Source: Aspidapion aeneum | Taxonomy: Eukaryota > Arthropoda > Insecta > Coleoptera > Brentidae | DNA: 64,000 nt | Direction of reading: 5' to 3' | Assembly (NCBI GenBank): GCA_963576565.1 | Contig: OY755045.1 | Coordinates: 36,166,667 to 36,230,666, forward strand | In this document: one piece after another, positions 42,256 through 53,079 of the stretch | Layout: each line of letters opens with the position of its first letter | How positions within the stretch are numbered: the first letter of the stretch is position 1 | The notes under the pieces: generated by a model | The model's input: only the letters and a program-made list of their open reading frames with translations | The model's database searches: none | What the model was told of the DNA's origin: nothing | Position numbers and translations under genes: made by a program

Positions 42256-42269
42256 ATAATATTGGTAAT

Positions 42270-42470
42270 CCAAAGCTTTTTTTTTTTCTTTTTTTATATA
42301 CTGGGACTTTTTCCATCCATACTAGGATCAATCGCTCAGTTTTTGCCAAAGTTTTTGCGTCGAAAAATAGCTTTTTAGCCATAAAAACACAGGGACTCGA
42401 ATCCACAAGCTCGCGCAACGCCGTGATCGAGGCAAACTCTCTAAACGAAAATAGTTTTTCGTGTAGAATA
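42270..42470 (-). mobile_element. tRNA-derived SINE-like fragment
   Basis: On the minus strand GTTTGCCTCGATCACGGCG, then GGATTCGAGTCCCTG has the look of an anticodon arm followed by a pol III B box (GGTTCGANTCC type). The fragment continues to an A-rich end near 42270. It is cut on the 5' side by family B copy 1 at 42471. The A box is not clear. Confidence 0.5.
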
Positions 42471-43205
42471 TTAGCTCACACTACTACTATACTATAGTAG
42501 TGTGGAGCTATGGTGATCCTAATTTTTTCGAGAAAAAAAAGTTGCTCCGATTTCAAAATTTTTTATATATCTTTGCGTTTCAGATGATTTTGAAACTTTT
42601 TTGTCTTGCCGTCTGTCTGTCTGTCTGTATGTCTGTCTGTCTGTCTGTATGTCTGTCTGTAACGACCAACCCGCATAACTCAAAAACCGCTTGTCCGATT
42701 TAAATGAAATTTGGTACCTAGGCTGGGTCTTGGGCCGTGGTGGTCCCATTTAAAAATGAATGAAATGCACCGAACGCAAGCCAAATAAAAGGGTGGGGGT
42801 AGATTTCAAAAATGAGAGTTTATGTGAAGATATGGCGTGTGTGATATTAAACAAAAGGTAATTAAGTCTGGAGTTAAACAAAATGAATTTTAAGTTATTT
42901 AAAAAAAAGGGTGGGGGTAGATGTCAAAAATTAAAGTTTAAGTAAAAATGGCGTGTGTCAAACGAAAGGTAAATGAGTCAGGAGTTAAAGAAAATACATT
43001 TTAGTTTAAAAAAAAAGGGTGGGGGTAGATTTTAAAAATTAGAGTTTAAGTAAAAACCTGGTTTGTGTGGTATCAAACGAAAGGTAATTGAGTCTGGAGT
43101 TGAATAAAATATATTTCAGTTTTTAGTTATATTAGCTCACACGTACACTATAACTATAGTACCTAGTGTGAGCTTAGGTGCCCATAGATTGGCAGAGTAT
43201 TTTTT
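42471..43205 (+). mobile_element. family B element with hairpin ends, copy 1
   Basis: Both ends are palindromic. The left end is TTAGCTCACACTACTACTAT with its mirror ATAGTAGTGTGGAGCTA; at 43132-43175 TTAGCTCACACGTACACTA faces TAGTACCTAGTGTGAGCTTA. The interior has a TCTG/TATG microsatellite (42610-42660), a GTAACGACCAACCCGCATA word and three ~110-119-bp tandem units starting GGGTGGGGGTAGAT (42791, 42910 and 43017). An inverted copy lies at 57727-58464. Confidence 0.85.
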
Positions 43206-43252
43206 AATAGTTCTGAGTGACATCAATAACGTTTTTTCCTGTTGTACTACCT

Positions 43253-43640
<388 letters not shown>

Positions 43641-44141
43641 TTTAAGGTCCTAGCCTTACAGGCAGTGTCAAAATTCCGCTCGACGTTGATTTTTTTAAAT
43701 GGAACATGCTATTTCTGATTGCGGATTTCAATTCTACGCGGAAAAATTAAAACGTTTTATTCGAAAACTTTTTCCCAAAAATGCTTTTTTAAACCTCAAA
43801 ACTGATATTAAATTATTTTGCAGTTATAACCAAGACAAAAACGGAAAGTAACCAAAGTCCAAATTAAATGACATAAGACAGGCAAAAACAATATTTTTCA
43901 AATAACCAAACTTCAAGAGCTGACAAATAAACTCAATTTAAATTTTAAATGTCTTGTTATGCCAAAGTTTGGGAAGTAAATATTCTTAAAAAAGCATTTT
44001 TGGGAAAAAGTTTTTGGCTAGGACCTTAAAACCTTCATCATCAGAAAGAGCCCATTTCACTACCTTGATAGTGATTTAAAAATGTTTAAAAATAATGATC
44101 CCTTTAAAAATAATCGGCTGTTTGCGTTGGTTTGAAACACC

Positions 44142-44146
<5 letters not shown>

Positions 44147-44188
<42 letters not shown>
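44147..44188. repeat. (AT)n microsatellite
   Basis: About 40 bp of AT alternation at the right edge of the CAGGGTGTTTCAGACC element. Confidence 0.9.
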
Positions 44189-44193
<5 letters not shown>

Positions 44194-44469
44194 TGATAGA
44201 TCATTAATGATGGTACAAGTGAAGATATTTGATGATTTTTGATGAAAATTTCGGCCACAGCTAATAACGAATTAATTGTATGTGTTATTTATTTGTTAGT
44301 TTCGTAAATATATATTTTTTTAGAAAATTGAGGAAAAACGTTTTTCTATAGTTTTCCTCGTAGAGCATCAGGAAAAAGTCTGTTCGGTTAGGTTTTTTAA
44401 TATGTAATACTGGTGGTAAGTTGAATTTTCTAATTAAAACCAAAAAAATCTTTTTGTTGTCGATTGATT

Positions 44470-44810
44470 TTTTAAAGCATAAGCGCACCCAGGACCTCAA
44501 GGCCCCCCACCCTCACCCTATGATAATTTTTTTGATATTTTTGAACACAAAAATGTCTTTGTCCCTCCCCCCCAAGATGTATTCCTTGGTGCGCCACTAT
44601 TAAAAGTTGTAAGTGTCGATGGTGTTTTGATATTTTGTCCTATTCTATATACACGCGCGGATTTGAGGGGGAGTAACGTGGTAATAAACCCTCCAAGAAC
44701 AAAAAATATGAACTTTTTGTTATTAATTAAAGGAAACATAGGCAAATTACCCCCTTATAAAAACTATTACCCCCTCCCTAGATTTTCATCCAGATCCGCG
44801 CTTGTGTATA
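44470..44810. repeat. paired GCGCACCCAGG/CGCGGATT interspersed repeats
   Basis: GCGCACCCAGGACCTCAAGG with C-rich runs ends near TTGGTGCGCCACTATTAAAA (44600). Next, CACGCGCGGATTTGAGGGGG (44651) is mirrored by CCCCCTCCCTAGATTTTCAT, then CAGATCCGCGC (44768-44802), giving a ~150-bp element of its own. Both are non-coding parts of intron 2. Confidence 0.5.
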
Positions 44811-44980
44811 TATTGATTGATCACTGAGTATGGCTGTATGTATAGGCCGAATCTAGTATGGCCAATGACCAATACTGGCAGGATGACTAAGAGTTTGATC
44901 TTTTCTAGACCTGTGCCTCCATTTTGAGTTATGGATTACTTCTTTAATGGTAACTTTTAATTTAGATGTCATTTTTATAG

Positions 44981-45138
44981 GGGAAGCAGAAAATAAGGCA
45001 AGCGACGATAAACATTTTATGTGCCAATGGTCGACAGACAAAAGGACCTACATTGCAGCAAAACCACTACCTGGACAAGGTACTCTAGTTTACATGGCCG
45101 TTGCGAAGGACCCTAGTTTGGGATGGGATCGTCCATAA
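44981..45138 (+). CDS. exon 3 of small novel gene, with stop
   Basis: After ATTTTTATAG the frame continues GEAENKASDDKHFMCQWSTD, then KRTYIAAKPLPGQGTLVYMA, then VAKDPSLGWDRP and TAA. The C-terminal half has a CQWSxDxRTYIAAKPLPGxGxLVYM pattern that looks strongly constrained (aromatic, proline and glycine positions), suggesting a real conserved protein. I do not recognise its function. Confidence 0.75.
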
Positions 45139-45497
45139 AAGACTTTAATTAAGTATTATATTAAATGTTGGAAAATTCTTAGTCCCAGCTACATCCAAAT
45201 ATTCTTTAAACTAAAGTTGAAGTTGCCTATTTAAATAAAAATTCTGGTAGAAATTCAGAAAGGCGAGAGTTTTTTTTTAATGTTTAATTGTGAAAAATGG
45301 AAAGCGTATAAATGGTAAAATTTGAAATAAAGTTTATTAATTTTTTTAAAATTTATTTACTCTCTAGTATATTTACTTTTTGACCTTCCAATTCCGCTAA
45401 GCTATAGCAAAGATTAGTAGGTTGCTATATATAACATTAAAGGTCGTACCTAGGGGGGGATTACGAGGGAAACATGATGTCATATTTCATGCTAATT

Positions 45498-45612
45498 TTT
45501 GTATTTACTCATGAAATATGTGGAAAATATCTAGAAAATCTTAGGTTTGGGGAAGTCTGTTAAAAGAGAACACAAAGAAGATAAAAATATTTCACAATAC
45601 GCAAATGTTTGT
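45498..45612 (+). repeat. 115-bp segment duplicated at 47321-47435
   Basis: From TTTTTGTATTTACTCATGAA through GGTTTGGGGAAGTCTGTTAA to CAATACGCAAATGTTTGT the two stretches differ at only about two positions. Here it belongs to a G-run interspersed repeat (CCTAGGGGGGGATTAC lies upstream). The other copy sits inside a family A element. Confidence 0.8.
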
Positions 45613-45786
45613 TGCAAATGTTTATTCCCCTGCTCCTCCCCGAAATTTTTTCTGGGCACAACCTTGATAATACTAAAAAATGCGATATTTGAGTGTTTTT
45701 TTATGAGCTCATGACGTTTGTTAGTATCTCCGTTTTTAGGTCCTTATAACCACAATTTTTTTCCTAAATTTAGTTTCTAAGCTATA

Positions 45787-46308
45787 CAGTGAAACCTCTC
45801 TTTGCGGACACCTCTATTAAGCGGACACTCTTTTTAGGCGGACAAACTTGTTGGAACCAAGCGTTTGCCTATTTCTTTACATGTAAAATTCACTCTTGTA
45901 ACCCGACAGTCTAATAACCGGACGTGGACAATTTTTTTTGGTAAAAAAACTCTGAAATCTCCCTTAACCCGAAGCGAACCTTTGACAACGGGACGGAGCG
46001 CTGCACGACATGGACATAAATATTATGTAGTTTGTTGGCAACAATGCACTCTGCAGCCCAGGAATTACCTCTTTCCGCTTTAATGTGGAGACAAAATACC
46101 TCTGTCGTATTTACAACATTATTTTATTCGGCGGGACTACTGTGTTTATTTTTATTGTTCAGTTGGGTAGTAATAGATCTCTTTGAAATGGCGCCTAGTA
46201 AGGAAGTTGTTAACGTTTCGGAGAAGAATATAAAAATTTCGCAGTTCCCTTTCTTAAACGGACAAATTCGACGGAACCGTGAGTGTCCGCTAATAGGAGT
46301 TTTCAGTG
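45787..46308. mobile_element. pogo/Tigger-like non-autonomous element
   Basis: TA-flanked ends CAGTGAAACCTCTCTTTGCG and the mirror GTGTCCGCTAATAGGAGTTTTCAGTG are inverted over about 25 bp with some mismatches. The repeated GCGGACA / GGACAA words inside match the type of sequence known in pogo-group elements of many animals. No transposase is present in its 522 bp. Confidence 0.75.
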
Positions 46309-46365
46309 TACTTGCAAGTTTGTAGCTTAAAATGTGCTACAATTAAGGTCTCCACATATTTATTA

Positions 46366-47289
46366 CAAGGGTGAATCAAATATAAACAAGCCTTTGTTTA
46401 TAAACTAGTTCTTTTGAAGCATGATACAAAACAGAATTTTTTTCTTCTTTTCTACACATCCTCCTTCTCTGTTAATACACTTTTCCCAACGGTTTGACAG
46501 TTTCTTAATCCCGTTTTCATAAAAGGAAGCTGGGCGGGTATCTAACCAGTTGCGCACGAATGCGTCCATTACTTCATTGGTCTGAAATTGCTTGCCTCCC
46601 AGTGAATCTTTGAGTGGGCCAAACATATGAAAATCGCAAGGTTGTCACCATCTTGATTTTGAGGAGGGTATTCCAGCACAGTCCAGTGCATTTCATTGAT
46701 TTTGACCTGTGTTAAAGCTGCCGTATCAGATCTAGCAAGACAACACGTCTTGGATGGGGTGTGCTCTTCTCTTTTGGCGATAATCAAGCTTTACCTGATC
46801 GAGTAAGTTGCAGTAGTAAGCCGCGTTTATTGTTATTCGCTCGTGCAAAAAATCGACCAACAAAACTCCTCTCCAGTCCCAGAAAACGGTTGCTAAAACT
46901 TTGCCTGCAGAAATGATGGTATGCGGATGACTTGGGTGACTCACGTTGTCAACACGCTCACGGCCGTCGTTAATTTCTTTGCACCAAGTTTTTACAGGTA
47001 GCCACGAAAGCGTCTTATTTCTGAACTGTGCCCACAATCTGCATCGAATTTCAGCAGATTTCAAAAATTTTCGCGTGTAAGAAATTTAATGATTATTCTT
47101 TGCGCAACACTGCTGTGTACTTTCTTCTCGCTCATTGCGATTGCTCCTAGCCAAATGAGCATTGCGGCATTACCAGCCGCCTACATGCTGCTGAATATCC
47201 CTACTCCAAAATTATAATGGCCACGTTCATTTTAAATGACTTTTCCTTTAGTAAGTTTAAAAGGCTTGTTTATATTTGATCCACCCTCG
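46366..47289 (-). mobile_element. deleted mariner element
   Basis: The TIRs CAAGGGTGAATCAAATATAA, then ACAAGCCTTT and the mirror AAAGGCTTGTTTATATTTGA, then TCCACCCTCG are flanked by TA on each side. The 924-bp length is shorter than a full mariner (about 1.3 kb). The transposase lies on the minus strand, with its start near 47135. Confidence 0.92.
46405..47135 (-). pseudogene. mariner transposase pseudogene
   Basis: From ATG at 47135 the protein reads MSEKKVHSSVAQRII then, after a frameshift, FLKSAEIRCRLWAQF, VKTWCKEINDGRERVDN, a jump to KVLATVFWDWRGVLLVDFL, INAAYYCNLLDQVK, and finally MFGPLKDSLGGKQF and GIKKLSNRWEKCI. The order matches mariner transposases. The segment between the helix-turn-helix region and VFWDW is deleted, removing the first catalytic aspartate. 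Frameshifts follow where the HDNARPH and PDLAPSD motifs should be, so it cannot be active. Confidence 0.9.
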
Positions 47290-47312
47290 TATTATATAAC
47301 TAAATAAATGGA

Positions 47313-48716
47313 TCCATGACTATTTTTGTATTTACTCATGAAATATGTGGAAAATATCTAAAAAATCTTAGGTTTGGGGAAGTCTGTTAAAAGAGAACAC
47401 AAAGAAGACAAAAATATTTCACAATACGCAAATGTTTGTCTATCTAGTCATAGCTAGCCCATTAGCACAATTCAAGTGAAGCCATGATAATATCAAAATA
47501 ATATATTAGCTTTGAAAACAGTTTTTTGTAAATATCTCAGAAAATTTTTTGGTCATAACTCGAATTATTTAACAAAATACTATATTCCGAAAACAGTTTA
47601 CTGATGCAATGCTCCGTTAAAAAGTTAGCATTTTTAAAAGTTTTTAATTGTCAAAAAGCTGGCATTAGCATCAATGGATTTTGACCAAAATCTAATCAGC
47701 TCGTAAGAGTGTCGAACACTATTTTACCTGAAAATTTTATGAAAATCGGTTGAGCGGTTTAGGAGCTATCGTGTTACGGACAGAAATAATATACACACAC
47801 ACAGACACACAGACAGACATCACGATAATATTGCTAGGATAGGTCAAAATACATCCAAATAACACATTTTTGGCGTTATCTGAAAAAAAAAATTCGGTTA
47901 AAATAATAGAGGAAAGGTGCCTATTATCGCATAGGTTCCTAATATCGGATAGTCAAGTATTTCCTAAACTACTGGTCGGATCTACCTGCGTGTACATTTA
48001 CTGATGCACCAAGCTGTACAGATTCTGCATTAATTACAGATTTCTGCGGCAAGGTTTTATTTGCTGTTCAGTTGTTTACGTGAAATCATAGTGCCCGAAA
48101 ATTTTACCGCTGCTGATTATATGCAATCTATTCTTAGAAGGTAAGACAAATTATTAATTTGATATACATCATTTGATTAAGCATATTGTAAGGTTTTATT
48201 TGATGTATAATTTATTATGTTTAGTGCAGTTTTGTCTTTTCGAAAAGGTTGATAACCTCACATATAATGTATGCCCTAATATCGAACACTATGGGTTTCC
48301 CAATTTTGTTTTTAGTTGTAAGCGTTGACAAATTATTTTTGTATTGCAAAAATATTATGCTAGTGTATGGTTTTAACTGATTAAAAACTATAATAAAAAA
48401 GCTCTAACTTTTCTATGGGTTCCAAATATCGGACATATGCAATAATGCGACTATCTCCTATCCGATATTAGGACACTATTTTTGAAATTGTGATTTTTGG
48501 TATTCAAAAATATATTTTTATCTGTCGCAGAAAAGAATTAAGTTTGACATTTGGCATGTACCAGAATATTGAAAAATATAAGTTACGTAATTGTTTGCCA
48601 ACACGTACTCCTGATATATAGCTGAAATTTTTTTTTATAGGCCAAAAGAAAAAATATCTGATAATAGGCACCTTTCCTCAACCTTCTCTAGCCATTGCCA
48701 CGCAGGCTAGGACCCG
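47313..48716 (-). mobile_element. family A MITE copy 5, carrying two insertions
   Basis: Starts with the tail AAATAAATGGATCCATGAC. It is interrupted at 47321-47440 by the 115-bp duplicated segment, resumes with TAGCTAGCCCATTAGCACA, and continues in mirror order through GAGCTATCGTGTTACGGAC and an ACAC run. It is interrupted again at 47909-48679 by another MITE, and finishes with CTTCTCTAGCCATTGC, then GCAGGCTAGGA. Confidence 0.75.
47909..48679. mobile_element. 771-bp MITE with GAGGAAAGGTGCCTATTATC ends
   Basis: A perfect 20-bp inverted terminal repeat GAGGAAAGGTGCCTATTATC on each side. Inside, the word CCTAATATCGGA or its relatives (ATATCGAAC, AATATCGGACAT, TCCGATATTAGGACA) recurs four or five times, perhaps as sub-terminal protein-binding repeats. 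There is no transposase. It is inserted in family A copy 5. Confidence 0.85.
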
Positions 48717-48719
48717 TTA

Positions 48720-51180
48720 AAAAAAAATAGTTAGTTGACGTATTTTTAGCGCGCAACGTTCCATTTGAAGTTGCCACCCACCATCATAAAGTCATATACT
48801 CACCCCCAATGTTAACAGTTTCAAATTGTGTACGAACTCCTTTATTTATGGCACCCGTTTGCTTCTCAAAACTTGACCCCTAGACACCCGAAACAATTAA
48901 AGAAACATTTTTCATTCCAGTGTTTCCGATCTAGTAGGCGGCATGTTATGCCATTTCCTCTAGTCTAATAGAGCGCAGCCCACCCACAAATTAACGCATT
49001 ACCATGTCACGTCGTTTGTCAAATGTCATGTCACCACCGACTGAGAGTGAGACGCAAGCCTAGCCTATCGGGTTACCCTGTGTCGACAAGCACGCGGGTT
49101 GCCTGGTTTTTTACATTTTGGTTTTAGTTTTCACTAAGCGCCAGTTATTTTAGTATTTGGAGTATTCCTGCATAAAATGTTCGGTCAAAACCTATAATAA
49201 TAGTTTACATTACTTAACAACAGTGATCTCTATATATATATAACTGGATAGGCCTTTACATATATGCAAAGTGAGGCAAAAATATTGATATTCTTTGTAG
49301 AGAGAGCACGCTGCGCAGAAGCTGCTATCTTTCCTTGTTTTTTGTCTACTCTCCGGTGATATTCTGTGGTTTTGAAAGTTCGCGGACGTTTAACTTTTCG
49401 TGACGTTTAAACGATTTGACAAATTATCCTAGATGTTTATTTACTTTTTCAATTTAAGATTTTTTATCGAAAATTTGAATAAATCTAGGTAATATAGGTA
49501 AATTAAGGAATAATTTGTACCAGAACTAAGTTATAGTGCTTAAACAAATATATGTTTTCTATAAAAGAGAAGATGCTGCGTTCTCCGTTGTGACGACCTG
49601 ACTGTAATGATTGCTTGTTTCGGTAAGTTAAACTGGGTTGGAACCATCAAGTTGGAACTGAGGTATATTATGTGCGAAGATGTTAAAGTGTGTCTTTTCT
49701 CCCGAGGCGAAAAGTCTTTACAATTCGTCGAGGGATAAAAAAATTTATTACAAAAGTGTAAAAAATAAAAACAATTACATTAATGCCAAACTTATTGGCA
49801 ATCTTGGGTCTTCAGGCTAGTTTATATTGGTTTAGATTAAACTAACATAAATTTTCCTCAACTAAATAAAACTCAAAATAATTTACTAACATAAACTAAC
49901 CTGAACATGTCTAAACTAAGCCAAACTTACATATTCTGACCTAACCTACGTTACCACAAAAAAAAAACATTCGGGCAAGCTTTTGTCACACGCACTTTTG
50001 TAAAGCGCACTTTTGTGCCAGACCCAAACCAGCAATGGGAATGAGATATCGGTATACCTACCACAGAAAACATTGTTTCAATCAAGTAATTTACCAAACT
50101 TCTTAAATCTGAAATTTAATTCTAATTATAGTTTCTTTATGGTTATAGGATACTTCTAGAAGCGGAACCGAAGACGAACTTTATTTTAAATGAACAAGAA
50201 CTCCATCACAAGATGCGAAGATGTCAAAAATGAGGAAATATTTTAAAAATTTCAAAAACATTTAGTTTGATTGTTTTTTTTTAAATAAATATATTATCTT
50301 AATCTTAACCTTTCTTATTCAGATTTAATTTTAAGTTAGGACATTAAAATCAAATATTCAACTTTTATCTCACAAAAAAATCTAATATTACAATATTTAA
50401 AAAAATGTAGAAAATTTAAAAGTAAATAATTGTTTTTTAATTTTAAATGAAATACTTTTTAGTGCATGTTGATATTTTTTTATTTTTAATTCTTTTTTAT
50501 AAATGTAAAATCATGATTTGTCAGCTAAGAGCAAAATAACTACAAAAAGCAAATTTTTCAGTGGATTATTTATTAATAAAATTATTTTTTACTAATTTCC
50601 TGTAATATATTTTTTGATAATTTAAGGCTCATTATTATAGAAAAAGATCTGAAACTAATGTGTCCCCTAAAAATTCAAAAATATATAAAATGCCGATAGC
50701 TCGGCTCCCAGCTGACGAAATATTAACATATAATTTTAACCATCAATTAAGTGCAAATTTTGTGTCATTTTTAAGATGTATCTCTTTATTTCACTGGAGA
50801 GAGTAACAAAAATTGCCGCCAGTAGGCACGTACTGCCATTCATATGACTAACTTGTTCTGAGTGTTGAGGTAGCTTTATTTCAATGTGTTAAAAAAACCT
50901 TTACTCTAGCTAAGCTGCTGACGTTTTTGAAATTATGACAAATTTTGTTGAAATCTTCATAAGAATTTCAACAGTTTTTATTTAAATCTTAAAATCTGCG
51001 ACTTTTTCCGCTGTTACAAGTTTTGTTGAAAATATAATTCCTAAACTGAATTTGAAAGCCGCGTTATTATCCCTCATCCCAACCAAAGCCATTGGCTTTA
51101 ACCACGGGTATCGCAAAATTTTTATGCAAAATTTGGTTTAAATCGGGTTAATGGTTTTCGAGTTATCATGTCCCAGATAG
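48720..51180. other. mostly unassigned; inverted relative of 26115 repeat at 49243-49330
   Basis: Around 49000-49110 the DNA is GC-richer with CACGTCGTTTGTCAAATGTC. 49243-49330 is the inverted copy of the repeat at 26115-26215. A possible short spliced transcript (GTAAGT donor at about 49624, acceptor TTATAG at about 50149) would encode only eight residues, so coding is unlikely. Otherwise nothing was recognised. Confidence 0.4.
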
Positions 51181-51182
51181 AC

Positions 51183-51712
51183 AGATATCAGAAAATTTGG
51201 TAGTTAGGCCTTTTTTGACCAAAATAACATATTTTAAGTGAACATAAAAGCGATCCCAATAGGGTGAATGGCTGTTATAAAATTTACACAAATATTGCTC
51301 TAAAGTGATGGTAAATAAACACTTGAATTTTTATTTGCAAAATACACAATTAACCATCAGACACCATCACAAAATTTTATAATTAGGCCTTTTCTGACCC
51401 AAATAACTAATTTTAAGTGAACATAAAAAGAATTCCAATAATGTGGATGGTTAATAATGTAAAATTTATACAAATATTGCTCTAAATTGATGGTAAACAA
51501 AAACTTAAATTTATATTAAGAAAAATACACAATTAACAATTAAACATCATCATAAAATTTTGAAAGGAGTTAATCTTTTTTTGACCCAAATAACTTATTT
51601 TGATTAAACATAAAAACGATCCCAATACAGTGAATGGCTAATAATGTAAAATTTACATAAATATTACTCTAAATTGATAGTAAACAAACATTTAGATTTA
51701 TATTTGTTTTAG
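51183..51712. repeat. ~180-bp tandem repeat, three units
   Basis: Units share TTGACCAAAATAAC or TTGACCCAAATAAC, AAGTGAACATAAAA, AATATTGCTCTAAA, TGATGGTAAA and AAATACACAATTAAC. They begin at about 51183, 51360 and 51540. The array ends just past the stop codon of the minus-strand THAP gene. Confidence 0.8.
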
Positions 51713-51721
51713 TGTTTTTAT

Positions 51722-51910
51722 TTATCTTTTCATTCTTCTTTGCCGTTTGGTCTTTTTTATGTCGCACTGTATAAAATGACTCTTTGTCCGAATATTTTCG
51801 GTCTGTGTTTTTTGGTGTTGATTTCTTGGAATGTTAGATTGACTGGAAGAGACTTTTGATTCTATTATTTTTATAAATATTTCTTCCTCATCAACCTCCA
51901 TAGGAACATT
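51722..51910 (-). CDS. THAP gene exon 3, charged C-terminal tail
   Basis: After AATTTTTTAG the frame reads NVPMEVDEEEIFIKIIESKV, then SSSQSNIPRNQHQKTQTENI, and finishes DIKKTKRQRRMKR with TAA. It starts acidic and ends strongly basic, perhaps as a nuclear localisation signal. Phase 0 joins the exon before it. The exon is short and lacks family hallmarks, so the join rests on splice sites and phase. Confidence 0.7.
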   Translation of the reverse strand, partial: NVPMEVDEEEIFIKIIESKVSSSQSNIPRNQHQKTQTENIRTKSHFIQCDIKKTKRQRRMKR

Positions 51911-51954
51911 CTAAAAAATTAAAATATTTTAAATAAATAATGTTTTAATGGTTG

Positions 51955-52145
51955 ATTTGAGTCAGTGGCGTATATAGAAAAAAGTTTCTGGGTGGGCCCG
52001 AGACAGTTTTGGGGCGGGGGCGAGACCCCATGAGGCCGTACCTTATGCTATTTTATGTTTGTATGCATGAAATATGGAAAATATCTCAAAAACTCCTAGC
52101 TTCGGGGGGGGGGGGGGGGGTTCGGTGCTTATATACGCTACTGAT
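51955..52145 (+). repeat. GTGGCGTATATAG...GGGGGG interspersed repeat
   Basis: Starts CAGTGGCGTATATAGAAAA, passes GGGTGGGCCCGAGAC and GCATGAAATATGGAAAATAT, and ends in a long G run and GTGCTTATATACGCTACTG, the mirror of its start. It is thus a small element with CAGTGGCGTATATA ends. Fragments of it occur at 39021, 40820, 45450 and 56445. Confidence 0.7.
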
Positions 52146-52423
52146 TACAGTAATCCTATAAGTTATTCTAGAACATGATAAATAAAGACAACTGTTACTT
52201 ACTACCACTACCTATACTTTACAATTGTGGACTGAAAAAAAATGCACACTTTTCTTTAAAAAAATGAAATATTTTGTTCAAAAATCTTAATTTTAAATAA
52301 TACTTTTATTAATAACCGTGATCAAAAATAGACTTATCAATAGGTTTATTCGCCTTAAACACTAGAACAATATTTATTATCTTAAATAGCGGTTTCTTAA
52401 AAAAAATTACATATTAAAAGTAC

Positions 52424-52625
52424 CTTTGTAAATGTATGGCTGAAAATGCCTGGAATGGCATTTTCAATCAGTAAATTTTTCTTTCGTCCACTTTTAAAGT
52501 TAGCTGGCGAAAAATGCTCTAAGCAAATTCTGCTGTGGACAGATGGCTCCCAAGCCAAATCCTGCTTCGCGATTCGTACTGCAGTGATCCATTGTTTCAG
52601 CATTTCTGGGCATTTATAAGGAAAT
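52424..52625 (-). CDS. THAP gene exon 2, rest of THAP domain
   Basis: Joins after ATAAATTTAG and reads FPYKCPEMLKQWITAVRIAK, then QDLAWEPSVHSRICLEHFSP, then ANFKSGRKKNLLIENAIPGI. It has the invariant tryptophan of the domain (QWITAV), the second zinc pair in C-x2-H (RICLEHF), and the closing proline motif (AIPGIF, usually AVPTIF). The exon ends in phase 0 before GTACTT. Confidence 0.93.
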
Positions 52626-53011
52626 CTAAATTTATGAAAATGGTTTGTATAAGTTGAAAGAATGACACAACTTATTTCGTCTCTTATAAACTAAAATTAT
52701 TCAAACAAAATGTAAAATCAAAATCCAGAAATAAACAAATAAATTTAATTTATCAGCAATCACTCGTGTTTAAGCCAGCATTGAATAGTATACCGGCCTT
52801 TGGTTAGTCTAAGGTTTATATTCCTCCCAGAGGTATAATTTATTTCCTAGTTTCTCCAATAAGCAATGGTTTTATTGGATAAATTGCTTAAAAAATTAAA
52901 AATCCCTAACGCCACGTAAAAATTTTAGCGTTTTTAATGTATAACTGGATTGTTACTACCATTAGGTAGATTCTAATAAAGATATTTATTTAAATAATCA
53001 AAGCTACTTAC

Positions 53012-53079
53012 TTCAAAAAGGAAACTGGTTTTTCACTCCTATAAAATTCGTTTTTACACACAACGCATCGCGTTTCCAT
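53012..53079 (-). CDS. THAP gene exon 1, start of THAP domain
   Basis: ATG at 53079 gives METRCVVCKNEFYRSEKPVS then FL before GTAAGT. It provides the first zinc pair C-x2-C at the N-terminus, as in THAP proteins, and ends two bases into a lysine codon that the next exon completes. No closer upstream ATG is in frame within the local A/T-rich leader. Confidence 0.9.

Larger units (their letters stand above)
51722..53079 (-). other. THAP-domain gene, three exons (gene span)
   Basis: Exons 53079-53012, 52625-52424 and 51910-51722 join in frame to 459 bp, giving 152 residues plus a stop, with GT-AG junctions (GTAAGT; TTTAG; TTTTTTAG). The protein is a THAP zinc finger plus a short charged tail. 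THAP proteins bind DNA through a C2CH zinc module related to that of P-element transposase. With no other domain it could be a small host gene or a domesticated transposon fragment. An AATAAA overlaps the stop codon (about 51717-51722). Confidence 0.85.

Noticed and set aside
48061..48145. Coding exon inside the GAGGAAAGG MITE (VPENFTAADYMQSILRR then GTAAG)
   Set aside because: There is no partner exon in phase, and it lies within a MITE with perfect terminal repeats; a chance frame is more likely.
49560..50290. Possible two-exon gene (donor near 49624, acceptor near 50149)
   Set aside because: Splice signals are fair, but the joined frame has only eight codons. It could be a non-coding transcript, but there is no other support.
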